From: a virus
Reading direction: 5' to 3' (one strand)
DNA length: 31,094 nucleotides
Virus record (IMG/VR): IMGVR_UViG_3300036818_000053
Location: 1-31,094 of that record
The notes beneath the pieces are model-generated. The model made no database searches. It saw nothing but the letters and a program-made list of their open reading frames with translations, and was not told the origin of the DNA. This document shows, in pieces, positions 6,355-12,534 of the stretch. The position numbers were made by a program, and so were the translations under genes. Position 1 is the stretch's first letter. Each line of letters begins with the position of its first letter.

Positions 6355-6681
6355 GCACGCAAACAATCCCCTGCTACGATGATGGGTCGTAAACTGGCCA
6401 CGACGATCTGCCAAGGCAAGCCTAGCGCAGAAATGTTGGATATGTGCATTCGTGGCGTTTACGCCGATGTATCGGCGAAGGGCAGCAAGCAGGCGTTCGC
6501 AAACGTTGAGCAACAGATCGAAATGGCGTTGTGGATGCAAGCTAATGCGCGTGCAGCGAAGGCGGATCGGCTTGCTCGCGGCATCACAGATGAAATGGCG
6601 CAAGCTGCTTGCGAGCATGAGCACGATGTCCAGGTCGAGTGCCTTGCGAGAGAAGAGATGTTTGACTCGGTTGGCTGGTAA
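6352..6681 (+). CDS. hypothetical early protein
   Basis: The 109-residue protein begins MARKQSPATMMGRKLATTIC. It is basic at the N-terminus and helical and Ala-rich afterwards (AFANVEQQIEMALWMQANAR). No family is recognised. Two ATGs lie 6 nt apart; I chose the second (6352) because GAG lies 6 nt before it and the duplicated leader gives the same arrangement at 6758. It is the first gene under the operator-controlled rightward promoter, hence probably expressed early or repressed in a quiescent state. Confidence 0.7.
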   Translation: MARKQSPATMMGRKLATTICQGKPSAEMLDMCIRGVYADVSAKGSKQAFANVEQQIEMALWMQANARAAKADRLARGITDEMAQAACEHEHDVQVECLAREEMFDSVGW

Positions 6682-6760
6682 AATAATGCTTGACGTGTAG
6701 GGCAATCGGCCCTATGTTCTGTGTATCGCAACAGACTGCCAACACAACGAGATGACAATG
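6681..6760 (+). repeat. 80-bp promoter/leader repeat, copy 2
   Basis: This is the second copy of 6275-6354. It starts at the stop codon of the first rightward gene and ends at the start codon of the second. Confidence 0.85.
6690..6718 (+). promoter_or_regulatory. rightward promoter 2 with operator TAGGGC-N5-GCCCTA
   Basis: TTGACG, a 17-bp spacer and TATGTT, identical to promoter 1 over the whole -35 to -10 region, including the perfect dyad in the spacer. Confidence 0.75.
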
Positions 6761-7165
6761 ACATACCAACTATCGATCTCTGCCGAACAGTTGCACAACA
6801 TGGCGACTGTAGCAGTATTGCATTACGTCCAGCATGGCATGGATGCCAGCGATGTGGCGAATATGGCTGGCATGCTGGTTCGCAAGGTGCGTTCGCAGTA
6901 TCGCACGAATGCCAACTTTCGGCGTTGCGTGGGGCTGGTTGGCGCTGAAGCGGTAGCCAATCGCATGCTGGCGCTCATGCCCAAGGTTGAAGGGCAGTAC
7001 TACGATGAGATCGTCAACTGGCTCGGCGAGCGGATCGCTGACTATGCGGCGGGCGAGCTTGGCATCATTGACTATGACGGGGATCATCCCGTGCATGTGC
7101 CCGCCAGTTTCAGTGATAGCTATGGGCGTGACGGCCATTGGAATGGCCAGACGTGGCTGACATGA
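6758..7165 (+). CDS. hypothetical early protein
   Basis: The 135-residue protein begins MTYQLSISAEQLHNMATVAV. It has helical segments and an acidic C-terminus (GIIDYDGDHPVHV); the region ANMAGMLVRKVRSQ could be a weak HTH but is not convincing. No family is recognised. The start is chosen by analogy with 6352 in the duplicated leader. Its stop overlaps the start of the Cro-like gene (ATGA), so the two are translationally coupled under promoter 2. Confidence 0.7.
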   Translation: MTYQLSISAEQLHNMATVAVLHYVQHGMDASDVANMAGMLVRKVRSQYRTNANFRRCVGLVGAEAVANRMLALMPKVEGQYYDEIVNWLGERIADYAAGELGIIDYDGDHPVHVPASFSDSYGRDGHWNGQTWLT

Positions 7166-7371
7166 CGCCTGCACAGATACGAGAGTATCTCGCCCGCTTG
7201 GAGCTTACCCAAGCGGGTTGTGCGCGTCTGCTTGGCGTAGACGAGCGCACCATGCGGCGATGGGTTCTGGGTGAGCGGGCCATGCCCGGACCGGCCGCCC
7301 GGCTCCTGGCGGTGGCAGATATTCGCGAGGTGCGCCGTCGCCTTGAACGGATCGCCGACAGAGTAAGGTGA
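7162..7371 (+). CDS. Cro/XRE-like helix-turn-helix regulator
   Basis: The 69-residue protein begins MTPAQIREYLARLELTQAGC. Residues about 16-39 are a classic XRE/Cro helix-turn-helix (LTQAGCARLLGVDERTMRRW followed by GERAMP). The start at 7162 forms an ATGA overlap with the upstream gene; a longer start at 7138 is less likely. Proteins of this size are typical phage repressors or Cro-like regulators. It lies at the end of the operon driven by promoter 2, so it is the best candidate in the window to bind TAGGRC-N5-GCCCTA and regulate itself. That pairing is inference from context. Confidence 0.85.
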   Translation: MTPAQIREYLARLELTQAGCARLLGVDERTMRRWVLGERAMPGPAARLLAVADIREVRRRLERIADRVR

Positions 7372-7427
7372 TCCCCTTAATTAGCTGGTTTGATTTGGGA
7401 CCTTCAGGGGTACCTTTCAGGTTTCAT

Positions 7428-7433
7428 TAAATA
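7428..7433 (+). promoter_or_regulatory. T4-like late promoter box, leaderless type
   Basis: TAAATA lies 6 nt before the ATG of the small-terminase-like gene, and no Shine-Dalgarno site is present between 7410 and 7440. Confidence 0.6.
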
Positions 7434-7439
7434 TCGTCT

Positions 7440-7865
7440 ATGAACGACACTCCGGACACTCTGAACACTCCCGTCATACGGGATGCAAAAGGTCGAATAA
7501 TGCCCGGAAGCACCCTGAATCCTAACGGACGGCCTGCCACTGGGGCATCATTAGAAGCTTACACACGCGGCGCCCTCATCGCGCGTCTCAAAGCGCATGA
7601 TTACGACCCAATTAATGAGATGATCGCTATTGCACGTGATCCCGCTACTCCGAACACACTTCGTTTCGAAGTGGCTAAGGAAGTCGCGTCGTACCTTATA
7701 CCGAAAAGGAAATCGGTAATCATAGGCGACGAGGACGATGCGAACGGTGGCAACACAATCAAGATCAGTTGGGAAACCAGTGACAAGGACGCCGCACAGA
7801 CGCTCGAAAACGCTGTCGAGACTGTCATCGATGCCGTGGTTACCGATGATGGTGACGCTCGATAA
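7440..7865 (+). CDS. DUF5681-type protein, probable small terminase subunit
   Basis: The 141-residue protein carries near residue 18 the sequence GRIMPGSTLNPNGRP. This matches the GRFxxGxSGNPxGRP signature of DUF5681-type phage proteins, often found just before the large terminase. It is followed by a helical domain (IARLKAHDYDPINEMIAIAR) and an acidic C-terminus. It probably recognises phage DNA to start packaging. The motif is intact only with the ATG at 7440, which lacks a Shine-Dalgarno site and sits 6 nt after a TAAATA box. No large terminase follows: the next 450 bp are non-coding or undecidable, so the ATPase gene must lie elsewhere. Confidence 0.7.
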   Translation: MNDTPDTLNTPVIRDAKGRIMPGSTLNPNGRPATGASLEAYTRGALIARLKAHDYDPINEMIAIARDPATPNTLRFEVAKEVASYLIPKRKSVIIGDEDDANGGNTIKISWETSDKDAAQTLENAVETVIDAVVTDDGDAR

Positions 7866-8302
7866 TGAGCGTATATACATCATTCTACATTCGACAGTCA
7901 TAAGTCATTGATTTTCAAGGAACATTTGGATAGATCGTCTGTCCATCTGCTTGAGCAAATGGACAAGAGTATCAGCATACCGCTATCCAATCATGGGTAT
8001 ACATTCCTAAGACCGGCAACAGACCGTGAACACCGTATGGGTGAGCGGCTACATACCGGCGCAGGGACGCACCGGGTCCCTGCACGTCGCTTCATGGGCG
8101 ACGAGCGTGTGGGAGCGTCCTAAGAGGCGTCTAAGAGGCGGGGGTGGGGGTGTCCCCCCTTGGGCTTTTTGCCGATCTAAGTCGAAAATGGGGATCGCCG
8201 GTACACAATTTTTGTATCCAGACCTTTATTACTATATTGTCATGTATCATTCCATCATTCCATCGATCCGTTCGCGGGGGCGGGGATATGATTGAACCAC
8301 GC
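7866..8302 (+). other. gene-poor stretch with consecutive hairpins, possible structured RNA
   Basis: No convincing gene is present. Frames at 7908-8123 and 8026-8295 overlap each other and lack ribosome sites. There are two consecutive perfect hairpins with 7-nt loops: GCAGGGAC/GTCCCTGC at 8061-8083 and CGTCGC/GCGACG at 8085-8103. A near-repeat (CGTCCTAAGAGG, CGTCTAAGAGG) at 8116-8137 and a terminator follow. This is either a structured 3' untranslated region of the small-terminase transcript or a small RNA. No promoter of its own was identified. Confidence 0.4.
8137..8171 (+). terminator. rho-independent terminator
   Basis: A very G-rich arm and a CCCCCC arm form a stem, followed by TTGGGCTTTTTG. 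It ends the transcript of the small-terminase-like gene. Confidence 0.6.
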
Positions 8303-8308
8303 TAAATA
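8303..8308 (+). promoter_or_regulatory. T4-like late promoter box
   Basis: TAAATA lies 27 nt before the ATG of the zinc-ribbon gene, leaving a leader of about 22 nt that contains a GAGA ribosome site. Confidence 0.5.
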
Positions 8309-8335
8309 GTATTCGAATGACATTTGAGAAATCTG

Positions 8336-8803
8336 ATGGGTAGAGCGGTCAAGTATAAGCCGACGAAGCCGGATCACAAGGTCTGCGTGCATTGTCGTAA
8401 TGAGCGTCCATTGGTTGATTTCTATAGGAACAAGACGACGAAGGATGGTCTAGAATCATGGTGTAAGCCTTGCAAACGGGTACTTGGTCGCGGCAAATAT
8501 TCCAAATATCGGCGTGATCGGAGTGAATATCGTCGCAAGTGGGAGACATTAAACCGGGAAAGAGTGCGTGCCAGAACGAAAGCGTGGCGAGCCGCCAATC
8601 CCGACAAGATACGAGAGTATCATCGCCGGTTTGTAGAAAAGAGGAGGTTTGAGCAGGTGACGAAATTGGATAAAACCAATACATCGCCGATAGAGACAGG
8701 AGAAATCCGTAGGTTCTCTAGAACGGTTCTTATTACCACCAGTAGTGATGCGGAAAGAGCGGACCGACCGCACCCAACAATAACAACAGTAGGACGATCA
8801 TGA
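8336..8803 (+). CDS. zinc-ribbon protein related to the N-terminus of phage HNH/endonuclease VII-type proteins
   Basis: The 155-residue protein has a C17-x2-C20 ... C43-x2-C46 zinc ribbon (KVCVHCRNERPLVDFY, then DGLESWCKPCKR). A basic helical region follows with repeated motifs YRRKWETLNRERVR and WRAANPDKIREY. This arrangement is typical of the module at the start of phage endonuclease VII-like and HNH proteins. The catalytic nuclease part is not present: the C-terminus is Thr/Arg-rich with no HNH residues. It probably binds DNA or RNA through zinc and basic helices. The last 23 codons overlap the opposite-strand membrane gene, so the natural end may be shorter or altered by a frameshift. GAGA upstream supports the ATG at 8336. 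Confidence 0.65.
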   Translation: MGRAVKYKPTKPDHKVCVHCRNERPLVDFYRNKTTKDGLESWCKPCKRVLGRGKYSKYRRDRSEYRRKWETLNRERVRARTKAWRAANPDKIREYHRRFVEKRRFEQVTKLDKTNTSPIETGEIRRFSRTVLITTSSDAERADRPHPTITTVGRS

Positions 8804-8906
8804 GAATGATTCCGAGTGCTGAATTGAACGCCACTGCACCGCTGCTATAGGCTGGTATACCGCCGCAGAGCAGCAGGATGATGATGAGAAGGAGGAGAAG
8901 CGACAT
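8733..8906 (-). CDS. 57-aa DUF3309-like membrane protein
   Basis: Read on the minus strand, this ORF begins MSLLLLLIIILLLCGGIPAY and ends FPHHYWW. It has two hydrophobic helices (residues 2-14 and 31-46) separated by a short Gly/Pro/Tyr/Ser loop. The layout, a Leu/Ile-rich helix, a G-x-P-x-aromatic turn and then LG plus a second helix ending LLLLLLG, matches DUF3309-type small membrane proteins. A TAAATA box sits 4 nt before the ATG with no ribosome site at normal distance. It overlaps the end of the zinc-ribbon gene tail to tail. A role in membranes, such as lysis or exclusion, is possible but unproven. Confidence 0.6.
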   Translation of the reverse strand: MSLLLLLIIILLLCGGIPAYSSGAVAFNSALGIILMIVLLLLLLGAVGPLFPHHYWW

Positions 8907-8910
8907 GATC

Positions 8911-8916
8911 TATTTA
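8911..8916 (-). promoter_or_regulatory. T4-like late promoter box, leaderless type
   Basis: TAAATA on the minus strand lies 4 nt before the ATG of the DUF3309-like gene. Confidence 0.55.
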
Positions 8917-8994
8917 TCGTCCCCTCTCACAACCGGTGGTTGGTAGTGTCCAGTAACATTTTTGAGTATAATGGTATTTTATTTGAGGTGAATT

Positions 8995-9303
8995 ATGAAT
9001 CTTGAACAAGAAGTAGAAGTAATCTTGAGTGAGTTCAATGGCAGTCCGATCACGGATGCTTTATTGAACGCGATCCGCGACAAGTTGTTGGCAGAACTTG
9101 GTCCTGTATCGATCCTAGTCGAGGCGATTGCTGATGAGGTGATTGCGTCGGTTGAGAATGACACGACGAAAGTGCGGGCCAGTATCAAGCCGGGATCGAA
9201 GATTGTCGAGCAGGTCGAGGAAGTTGATCATGTGGTCAGCGACGAATCTGTCCATGAGACCGATACCGACGAGACGACGGACGATGATGATCACCATGAA
9301 TAG
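8995..9303 (+). CDS. acidic hypothetical protein
   Basis: The 102-residue protein begins MNLEQEVEVILSEFNGSPIT. It has a helical N-terminal two-thirds and a very acidic, His-ended tail (DETDTDETTDDDDHHE is approximately its final stretch). No family is recognised. GAGGTG lies 5-6 nt upstream of the ATG, and a TATAAT-like -10 is about 30 bp upstream without a good -35. Its stop codon lies inside the first unit of a 24-bp tandem repeat that also carries the start of the next gene. Confidence 0.7.
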   Translation: MNLEQEVEVILSEFNGSPITDALLNAIRDKLLAELGPVSILVEAIADEVIASVENDTTKVRASIKPGSKIVEQVEEVDHVVSDESVHETDTDETTDDDDHHE

Positions 9304-9333
9304 TATCGCGATGATCACCATGAATAGTATCGC
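9286..9333 (+). repeat. two 24-bp tandem repeats across a stop/start junction
   Basis: GATGATCACCATGAATAGTATCGC occurs at 9286-9309 and again at 9310-9333 without mismatch; it is written here as one 24-bp unit beginning GATGATCACC and ending AGTATCGC. It adds eight codons in the downstream frame and duplicates its possible ATG start. Confidence 0.9.
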
Positions 9334-9595
9334 AAACATGGCGGACGCGATTCTAGAAGTGATCGCCATGATGGATGTTGCGATTGTGCCGTCGTCGGAC
9401 AAGCTTGATGATGACTATTCGATTCAGGACATTCTTAATGATTTGACGGTATTGTATCCGTTACGCGATGAGGTCATTGGGTTGGCTAATCTGTTGGAAG
9501 CGGCGCGGCAAAAAACGTTCCAACAACGCAAGGCGATCAATGATCGCTGCGTTGAGTTAGAGAGGATGTTAAGGCGTCGATTGGGAGCAATATGA
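9296..9595 (+). CDS. hypothetical helical protein
   Basis: The product is 99 residues if started at 9296. Its N-terminus contains two copies of MNSIA from the tandem repeat, followed by MADAILEVIAMMDVAIVPSS and a helical C-terminal domain with a basic end (CVELERMLRRRLGAI). No family is recognised. Possible starts are 9296, 9320 and 9341; none has a good Shine-Dalgarno site. Starting at 9296 would overlap the upstream gene by 8 bp and permit coupled re-initiation. It may be a small head or packaging accessory, but that is only position-based. Confidence 0.6.
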   Translation: MNSIAMITMNSIANMADAILEVIAMMDVAIVPSSDKLDDDYSIQDILNDLTVLYPLRDEVIGLANLLEAARQKTFQQRKAINDRCVELERMLRRRLGAI

Positions 9596-9611
9596 AGCAG
9601 CAGATATTCGA

Positions 9612-10103
9612 CTAGGCTGACGCCACCCCTAATTGGGCTGAGTTCCAGGTGCCGCTTGCGAGATATGTGTAGATCGCGCGTTTCGCATTGGTGAGTGTGA
9701 CACCGGTGGCTCCGGCGGTTCCATCGATCGTCTGCGATGTAGCATAGACTTTGATCGGGTTTGCGCCATTGTTGTAGATGTAGACGATGCTACCGATTGT
9801 CGGTGCAGCGGGCAGGATGACGCCGGTGCCGGATGCGGCGGTGGAGATCACATTGATCCCGGCGGTCAGTTGCAGGGCATTTGATATTGAGGTGCCAGCA
9901 GCGGTGAGGTTATTACCAACTGCGTAGGACGCGCCCTGTGGCCCGGTAGGGCCGGTTACACCAGAAGGACCTGTCGGACCGGCAGGACCAGTTGGTCCAC
10001 CAGACGTGACTGCATTGCCTCCAACAGTGAGATAATCGACATCGATGCCTTGGCGTACGATCATACCCTTGGAGAATTGATCGGATGTTGAGAATGAGGT
10101 CAT
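9612..10103 (-). CDS. collagen-like phage structural protein
   Basis: This is a 163-residue protein. Residues about 35-58 are Gly-x-y triplets ([13 protein letters not shown], then GPTGPQGA), a short collagen-like rod. The C-terminal ~100 residues form a beta-rich domain with an ASGTGVILPAAPTIG signature. The post-collagen domain of the large fibre at 14635 has the same pattern (ASG...LPAA...G...N...KV). It is probably a virion decoration or fibre protein that trimerises through the collagen segment. It is transcribed against the head genes from its own late box (10169-10174), with an AGGA site 9 nt before the ATG. Confidence 0.8.
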   Translation of the reverse strand: MTSFSTSDQFSKGMIVRQGIDVDYLTVGGNAVTSGGPTGPAGPTGPSGVTGPTGPQGASYAVGNNLTAAGTSISNALQLTAGINVISTAASGTGVILPAAPTIGSIVYIYNNGANPIKVYATSQTIDGTAGATGVTLTNAKRAIYTYLASGTWNSAQLGVASA

Positions 10104-10168
10104 TGCAAAAGTCCTATCAGAGAATCAACCAGACACTACCGGATTCATATCTCGTTCATTAGGTGAGA

Positions 10169-10174
10169 TATTTA
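10169..10174 (-). promoter_or_regulatory. T4-like late promoter box for the collagen-like gene
   Basis: TAAATA on the minus strand lies 65 nt before the ATG at 10103. It diverges from the plus-strand box at 10229. Confidence 0.5.
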
Positions 10175-10228
10175 GCTGCGGGAGATTGCGTTGCAACAAA
10201 GCGGCATTCGTCCGCGAGCCGCAGAAAG

Positions 10229-10234
10229 TAAATA
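10229..10234 (+). promoter_or_regulatory. T4-like late promoter box for the portal operon
   Basis: TAAATA lies 27 nt before the portal ATG. Confidence 0.5.
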
Positions 10235-10261
10235 TTACCACATTAGGTGCGTAAACCAGCC

Positions 10262-11773
10262 ATGTATAAAGTGATCCTCGAAAAGACGCCGTGTGACAAG
10301 CAATTGTCGCCGCGTTATTACCCACTCTTCATCTATCAACGGATACTTGAGGGCAAGTTGTACGACTGTTTTCAGCATCAGTATCATACCCAATATGTTG
10401 GGATTGGTGCTTCTGAGCGGTATGTGCCGGAATCACAGCGTGCGCCATCGACCAACACGGGGATGAACCTGATGCGGAGTGTGGTCGAGGAATCTGTCAG
10501 TTTCTTGTTTGGGGAGGATCGTTTCCCGGACGTCAAATGCGATGATAAGGGAGCTTGTGAGTTCATTGAGGCGGCGATTGCCGACACGCGACTGGTGCAT
10601 GTGTTGCAGGAGGCGGCGATCAAGGGGTCGATTGGCTCGGTTGCGGTGCAGATTCGGGTATTGAATGACCGATTTTTCCCAATGGTGCATTACACGACGT
10701 TCTTGACGCCGACATTTGACCCCCAATGTCCGGATCGGTTGATCAAGATCGTCGAGAAGAAGAAGGTTTTGGGGCGTGATCTGCAAGATTCCGGCTATCA
10801 GATCGATCTGATCGACATGGATGCGTGGTTCTGGTTTCAGCGCGTGTGGGACGAGAATGTCGAGCAATGGTATCTGCCGTGGCCGGTGAATTCTGAGTCT
10901 GACTTCGTGCCGAGCATCGATTTGGATCGATCGGTGAAGCATAAGCTTGGTCTAGTGCCCTGGGTTTGGATCAAGAACTTGCCGGGTGGCAACGACATTG
11001 ACGGATTGTGTACCTTTGAGTCGGCGATTGAGAACGCGGTGCAGATCGATTACTTGATGAGCCGCGCTGATTCGGCGTTGAAGTACAATGCTGATCCGTT
11101 GACGTTAGTCAAGACGAGGAATCCTGGCCAGATGGCTGATTTCATCAAGTCTGATGGCAATATTATGACAGTAGGAGTTGAAGGCGATGCCAAGATACTT
11201 GAAATCAGTGGAGACGCGGCCCACTCCATCATCGACACTGTCAAAGAACTCAAAGACGAAGCCCTCCACAGCATCCATTCAAATCGGGCCGATCCAAGCA
11301 AGCTCGCGGTTAGTCACTCGTCGGTCGTTCAAAGGTTTTTGTATCTCCCGACCGTGCAGCTTGCTAGTGCTCTTCGTCTGTCTTACGGTGAGTTTGGCAT
11401 TGTACTTATTCTACAGATGATGATGCAGATCGCGAGTCAGATGCCGATCAAGATTCGCGGTAAGTTCATGCAGGTGGACGATCCGGACGTGCCTCTTACA
11501 TTGCTATGGCCGGATTGGTTTCCGGCGACGCCGTTTGACATGCAGACGGAGGCGGCGACGATCACGGCGTTGGTGACCAATGGGTTGATGTCGAAGGAGG
11601 AGGCGCTTCGACAATTGAACAAGTACTTCAATTACGAGGATGCGGCCAACGAATTGTCGAAGATCGAGGCGGATCAGCAGGATTTGTTGGAACGTCAGTT
11701 GAAACTGGCACAGGCGGGGCAAAAGCCGCAGACCGGTGAGAATCAGACGACTACCAACATTCGTACGCCGTAA
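10262..11773 (+). CDS. portal protein
   Basis: The 503-residue protein begins MYKVILEKTPCDKQLSPRYY. Size, position before scaffold and capsid, and motifs such as LMRSVVEESVSFLFGE near residue 75 fit SPP1 gp6-like portals, in which this region precedes the clip and stem. The C-terminal region has a helical, acidic crown (EEALRQLNKYFNYEDAANEL) and a Gln-rich tail. Twelve copies would form the ring through which DNA enters the head. The ATG at 10262 is preferred to the in-frame GTG at 10247 because of the AGGTG site. The stop codon TAA is part of the next TAAATA box. Confidence 0.85.
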   Translation: MYKVILEKTPCDKQLSPRYYPLFIYQRILEGKLYDCFQHQYHTQYVGIGASERYVPESQRAPSTNTGMNLMRSVVEESVSFLFGEDRFPDVKCDDKGACEFIEAAIADTRLVHVLQEAAIKGSIGSVAVQIRVLNDRFFPMVHYTTFLTPTFDPQCPDRLIKIVEKKKVLGRDLQDSGYQIDLIDMDAWFWFQRVWDENVEQWYLPWPVNSESDFVPSIDLDRSVKHKLGLVPWVWIKNLPGGNDIDGLCTFESAIENAVQIDYLMSRADSALKYNADPLTLVKTRNPGQMADFIKSDGNIMTVGVEGDAKILEISGDAAHSIIDTVKELKDEALHSIHSNRADPSKLAVSHSSVVQRFLYLPTVQLASALRLSYGEFGIVLILQMMMQIASQMPIKIRGKFMQVDDPDVPLTLLWPDWFPATPFDMQTEAATITALVTNGLMSKEEALRQLNKYFNYEDAANELSKIEADQQDLLERQLKLAQAGQKPQTGENQTTTNIRTP

Positions 11774-11776
11774 ATA
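11771..11776 (+). promoter_or_regulatory. T4-like late promoter box overlapping the portal stop codon
   Basis: TAAATA includes the TAA stop of the portal gene. A GGGGC-N5-GCCCC hairpin (11789-11803) lies in the predicted leader before the scaffold gene. Confidence 0.5.
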
Positions 11777-11815
11777 GGCTCTGTCATTGGGGCATGAGGC
11801 CCCTGGGAGAGCCAA

Positions 11816-12436
11816 ATGACAGAAGACACAGTGGTCGTTGAGACCGAGACTGAGACTGTTGACGTTGATCCAGTCGAAGACCCTCAAACCCAAGCAGAAG
11901 CCAAGCCGAGAGCGCGTCGCAAGCCGGAGATCAAAGACCCGGATGATGCGGTCTTGGAACTGCGTCGCGAGAATGAGCGTCTGCGCAAGCGATTGGAGAA
12001 AGATACTGCGGAGAAGGCCGAGAAATTGGCTGAGGAGCGTATTCTGATCGCCAAAGAGGAGGCGGTTGCTGATGCTCAGAAGACATTAGATGAGCGGATT
12101 GTTGAGATGGAGGCGCGTGCGCGTGCGCGTGTGCTGAAATCTGAGGTGAAAGCGGCTGCCATCCGTGCGGGTGTAGCTGACTTTGATGATCTCTACGCGG
12201 TGATGACGCATTCTGACCTGTTGAGCAAGGTCGAGTTTGACGATGATGGCAACGTGATGAACGTGGGCGAGGTGATTGCCGGATTGAAGACGGCAAAACC
12301 GCATTTGTTCGCTGGTGTCAGCACGTCATCGACGTCTACGCCGCCGCAATCGAAGCCGCATGTGGTTGATCGACCGGCGTTATCGATGACCAAAGAAGAC
12401 TACGAACGGGCGAAAGCGAGGCTGAATCAGCTTTAA
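11816..12436 (+). CDS. capsid scaffolding protein
   Basis: The 206-residue protein has an acidic N-terminus (MTEDTVVVETETETVDV), a central highly charged coiled coil (residues about 45-100, LRRENERLRKRLEKD) and a C-terminal part with a short basic end (TKEDYERAKARLNQL). This is the usual layout of phage scaffolds, which assemble with the capsid protein and are then lost. It lies between portal and major capsid. No protease domain is visible here or nearby, so processing may depend on a protease elsewhere or may not occur. GGGAGA lies 6 nt before the ATG. Confidence 0.8.
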   Translation: MTEDTVVVETETETVDVDPVEDPQTQAEAKPRARRKPEIKDPDDAVLELRRENERLRKRLEKDTAEKAEKLAEERILIAKEEAVADAQKTLDERIVEMEARARARVLKSEVKAAAIRAGVADFDDLYAVMTHSDLLSKVEFDDDGNVMNVGEVIAGLKTAKPHLFAGVSTSSTSTPPQSKPHVVDRPALSMTKEDYERAKARLNQL

Positions 12437-12441
12437 CATGA

Positions 12442-12472
12442 GAAAGGGATTGACAACGCGTCAATCCCTTTC
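12442..12472 (+). terminator. perfect 13-bp hairpin after the scaffold gene
   Basis: GAAAGGGATTGAC and its exact complement are separated by AACGC. There is no long T run, so it could be a weak terminator or an mRNA-stabilising structure just before the capsid promoter. Confidence 0.55.
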
Positions 12473-12482
12473 ATCGCTGTAC

Positions 12483-12488
12483 TAAATA
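12483..12488 (+). promoter_or_regulatory. T4-like late promoter box for the major capsid gene
   Basis: TAAATA lies 46 nt before the capsid ATG; an AGGA site precedes the ATG by 10 nt. Confidence 0.55.
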
Positions 12489-12534
12489 TTCCTGAGTTTC
12501 GGTCGCTGAGGCCACATTCTAGGAATATGATTCA

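Noticed and set aside
8026-8295. Plus-strand frame of 89 codons in the gene-poor stretch
   Set aside because: It starts at a GTG without ribosome site and runs through the hairpins and terminator; the Gly run is only the G-rich terminator arm.
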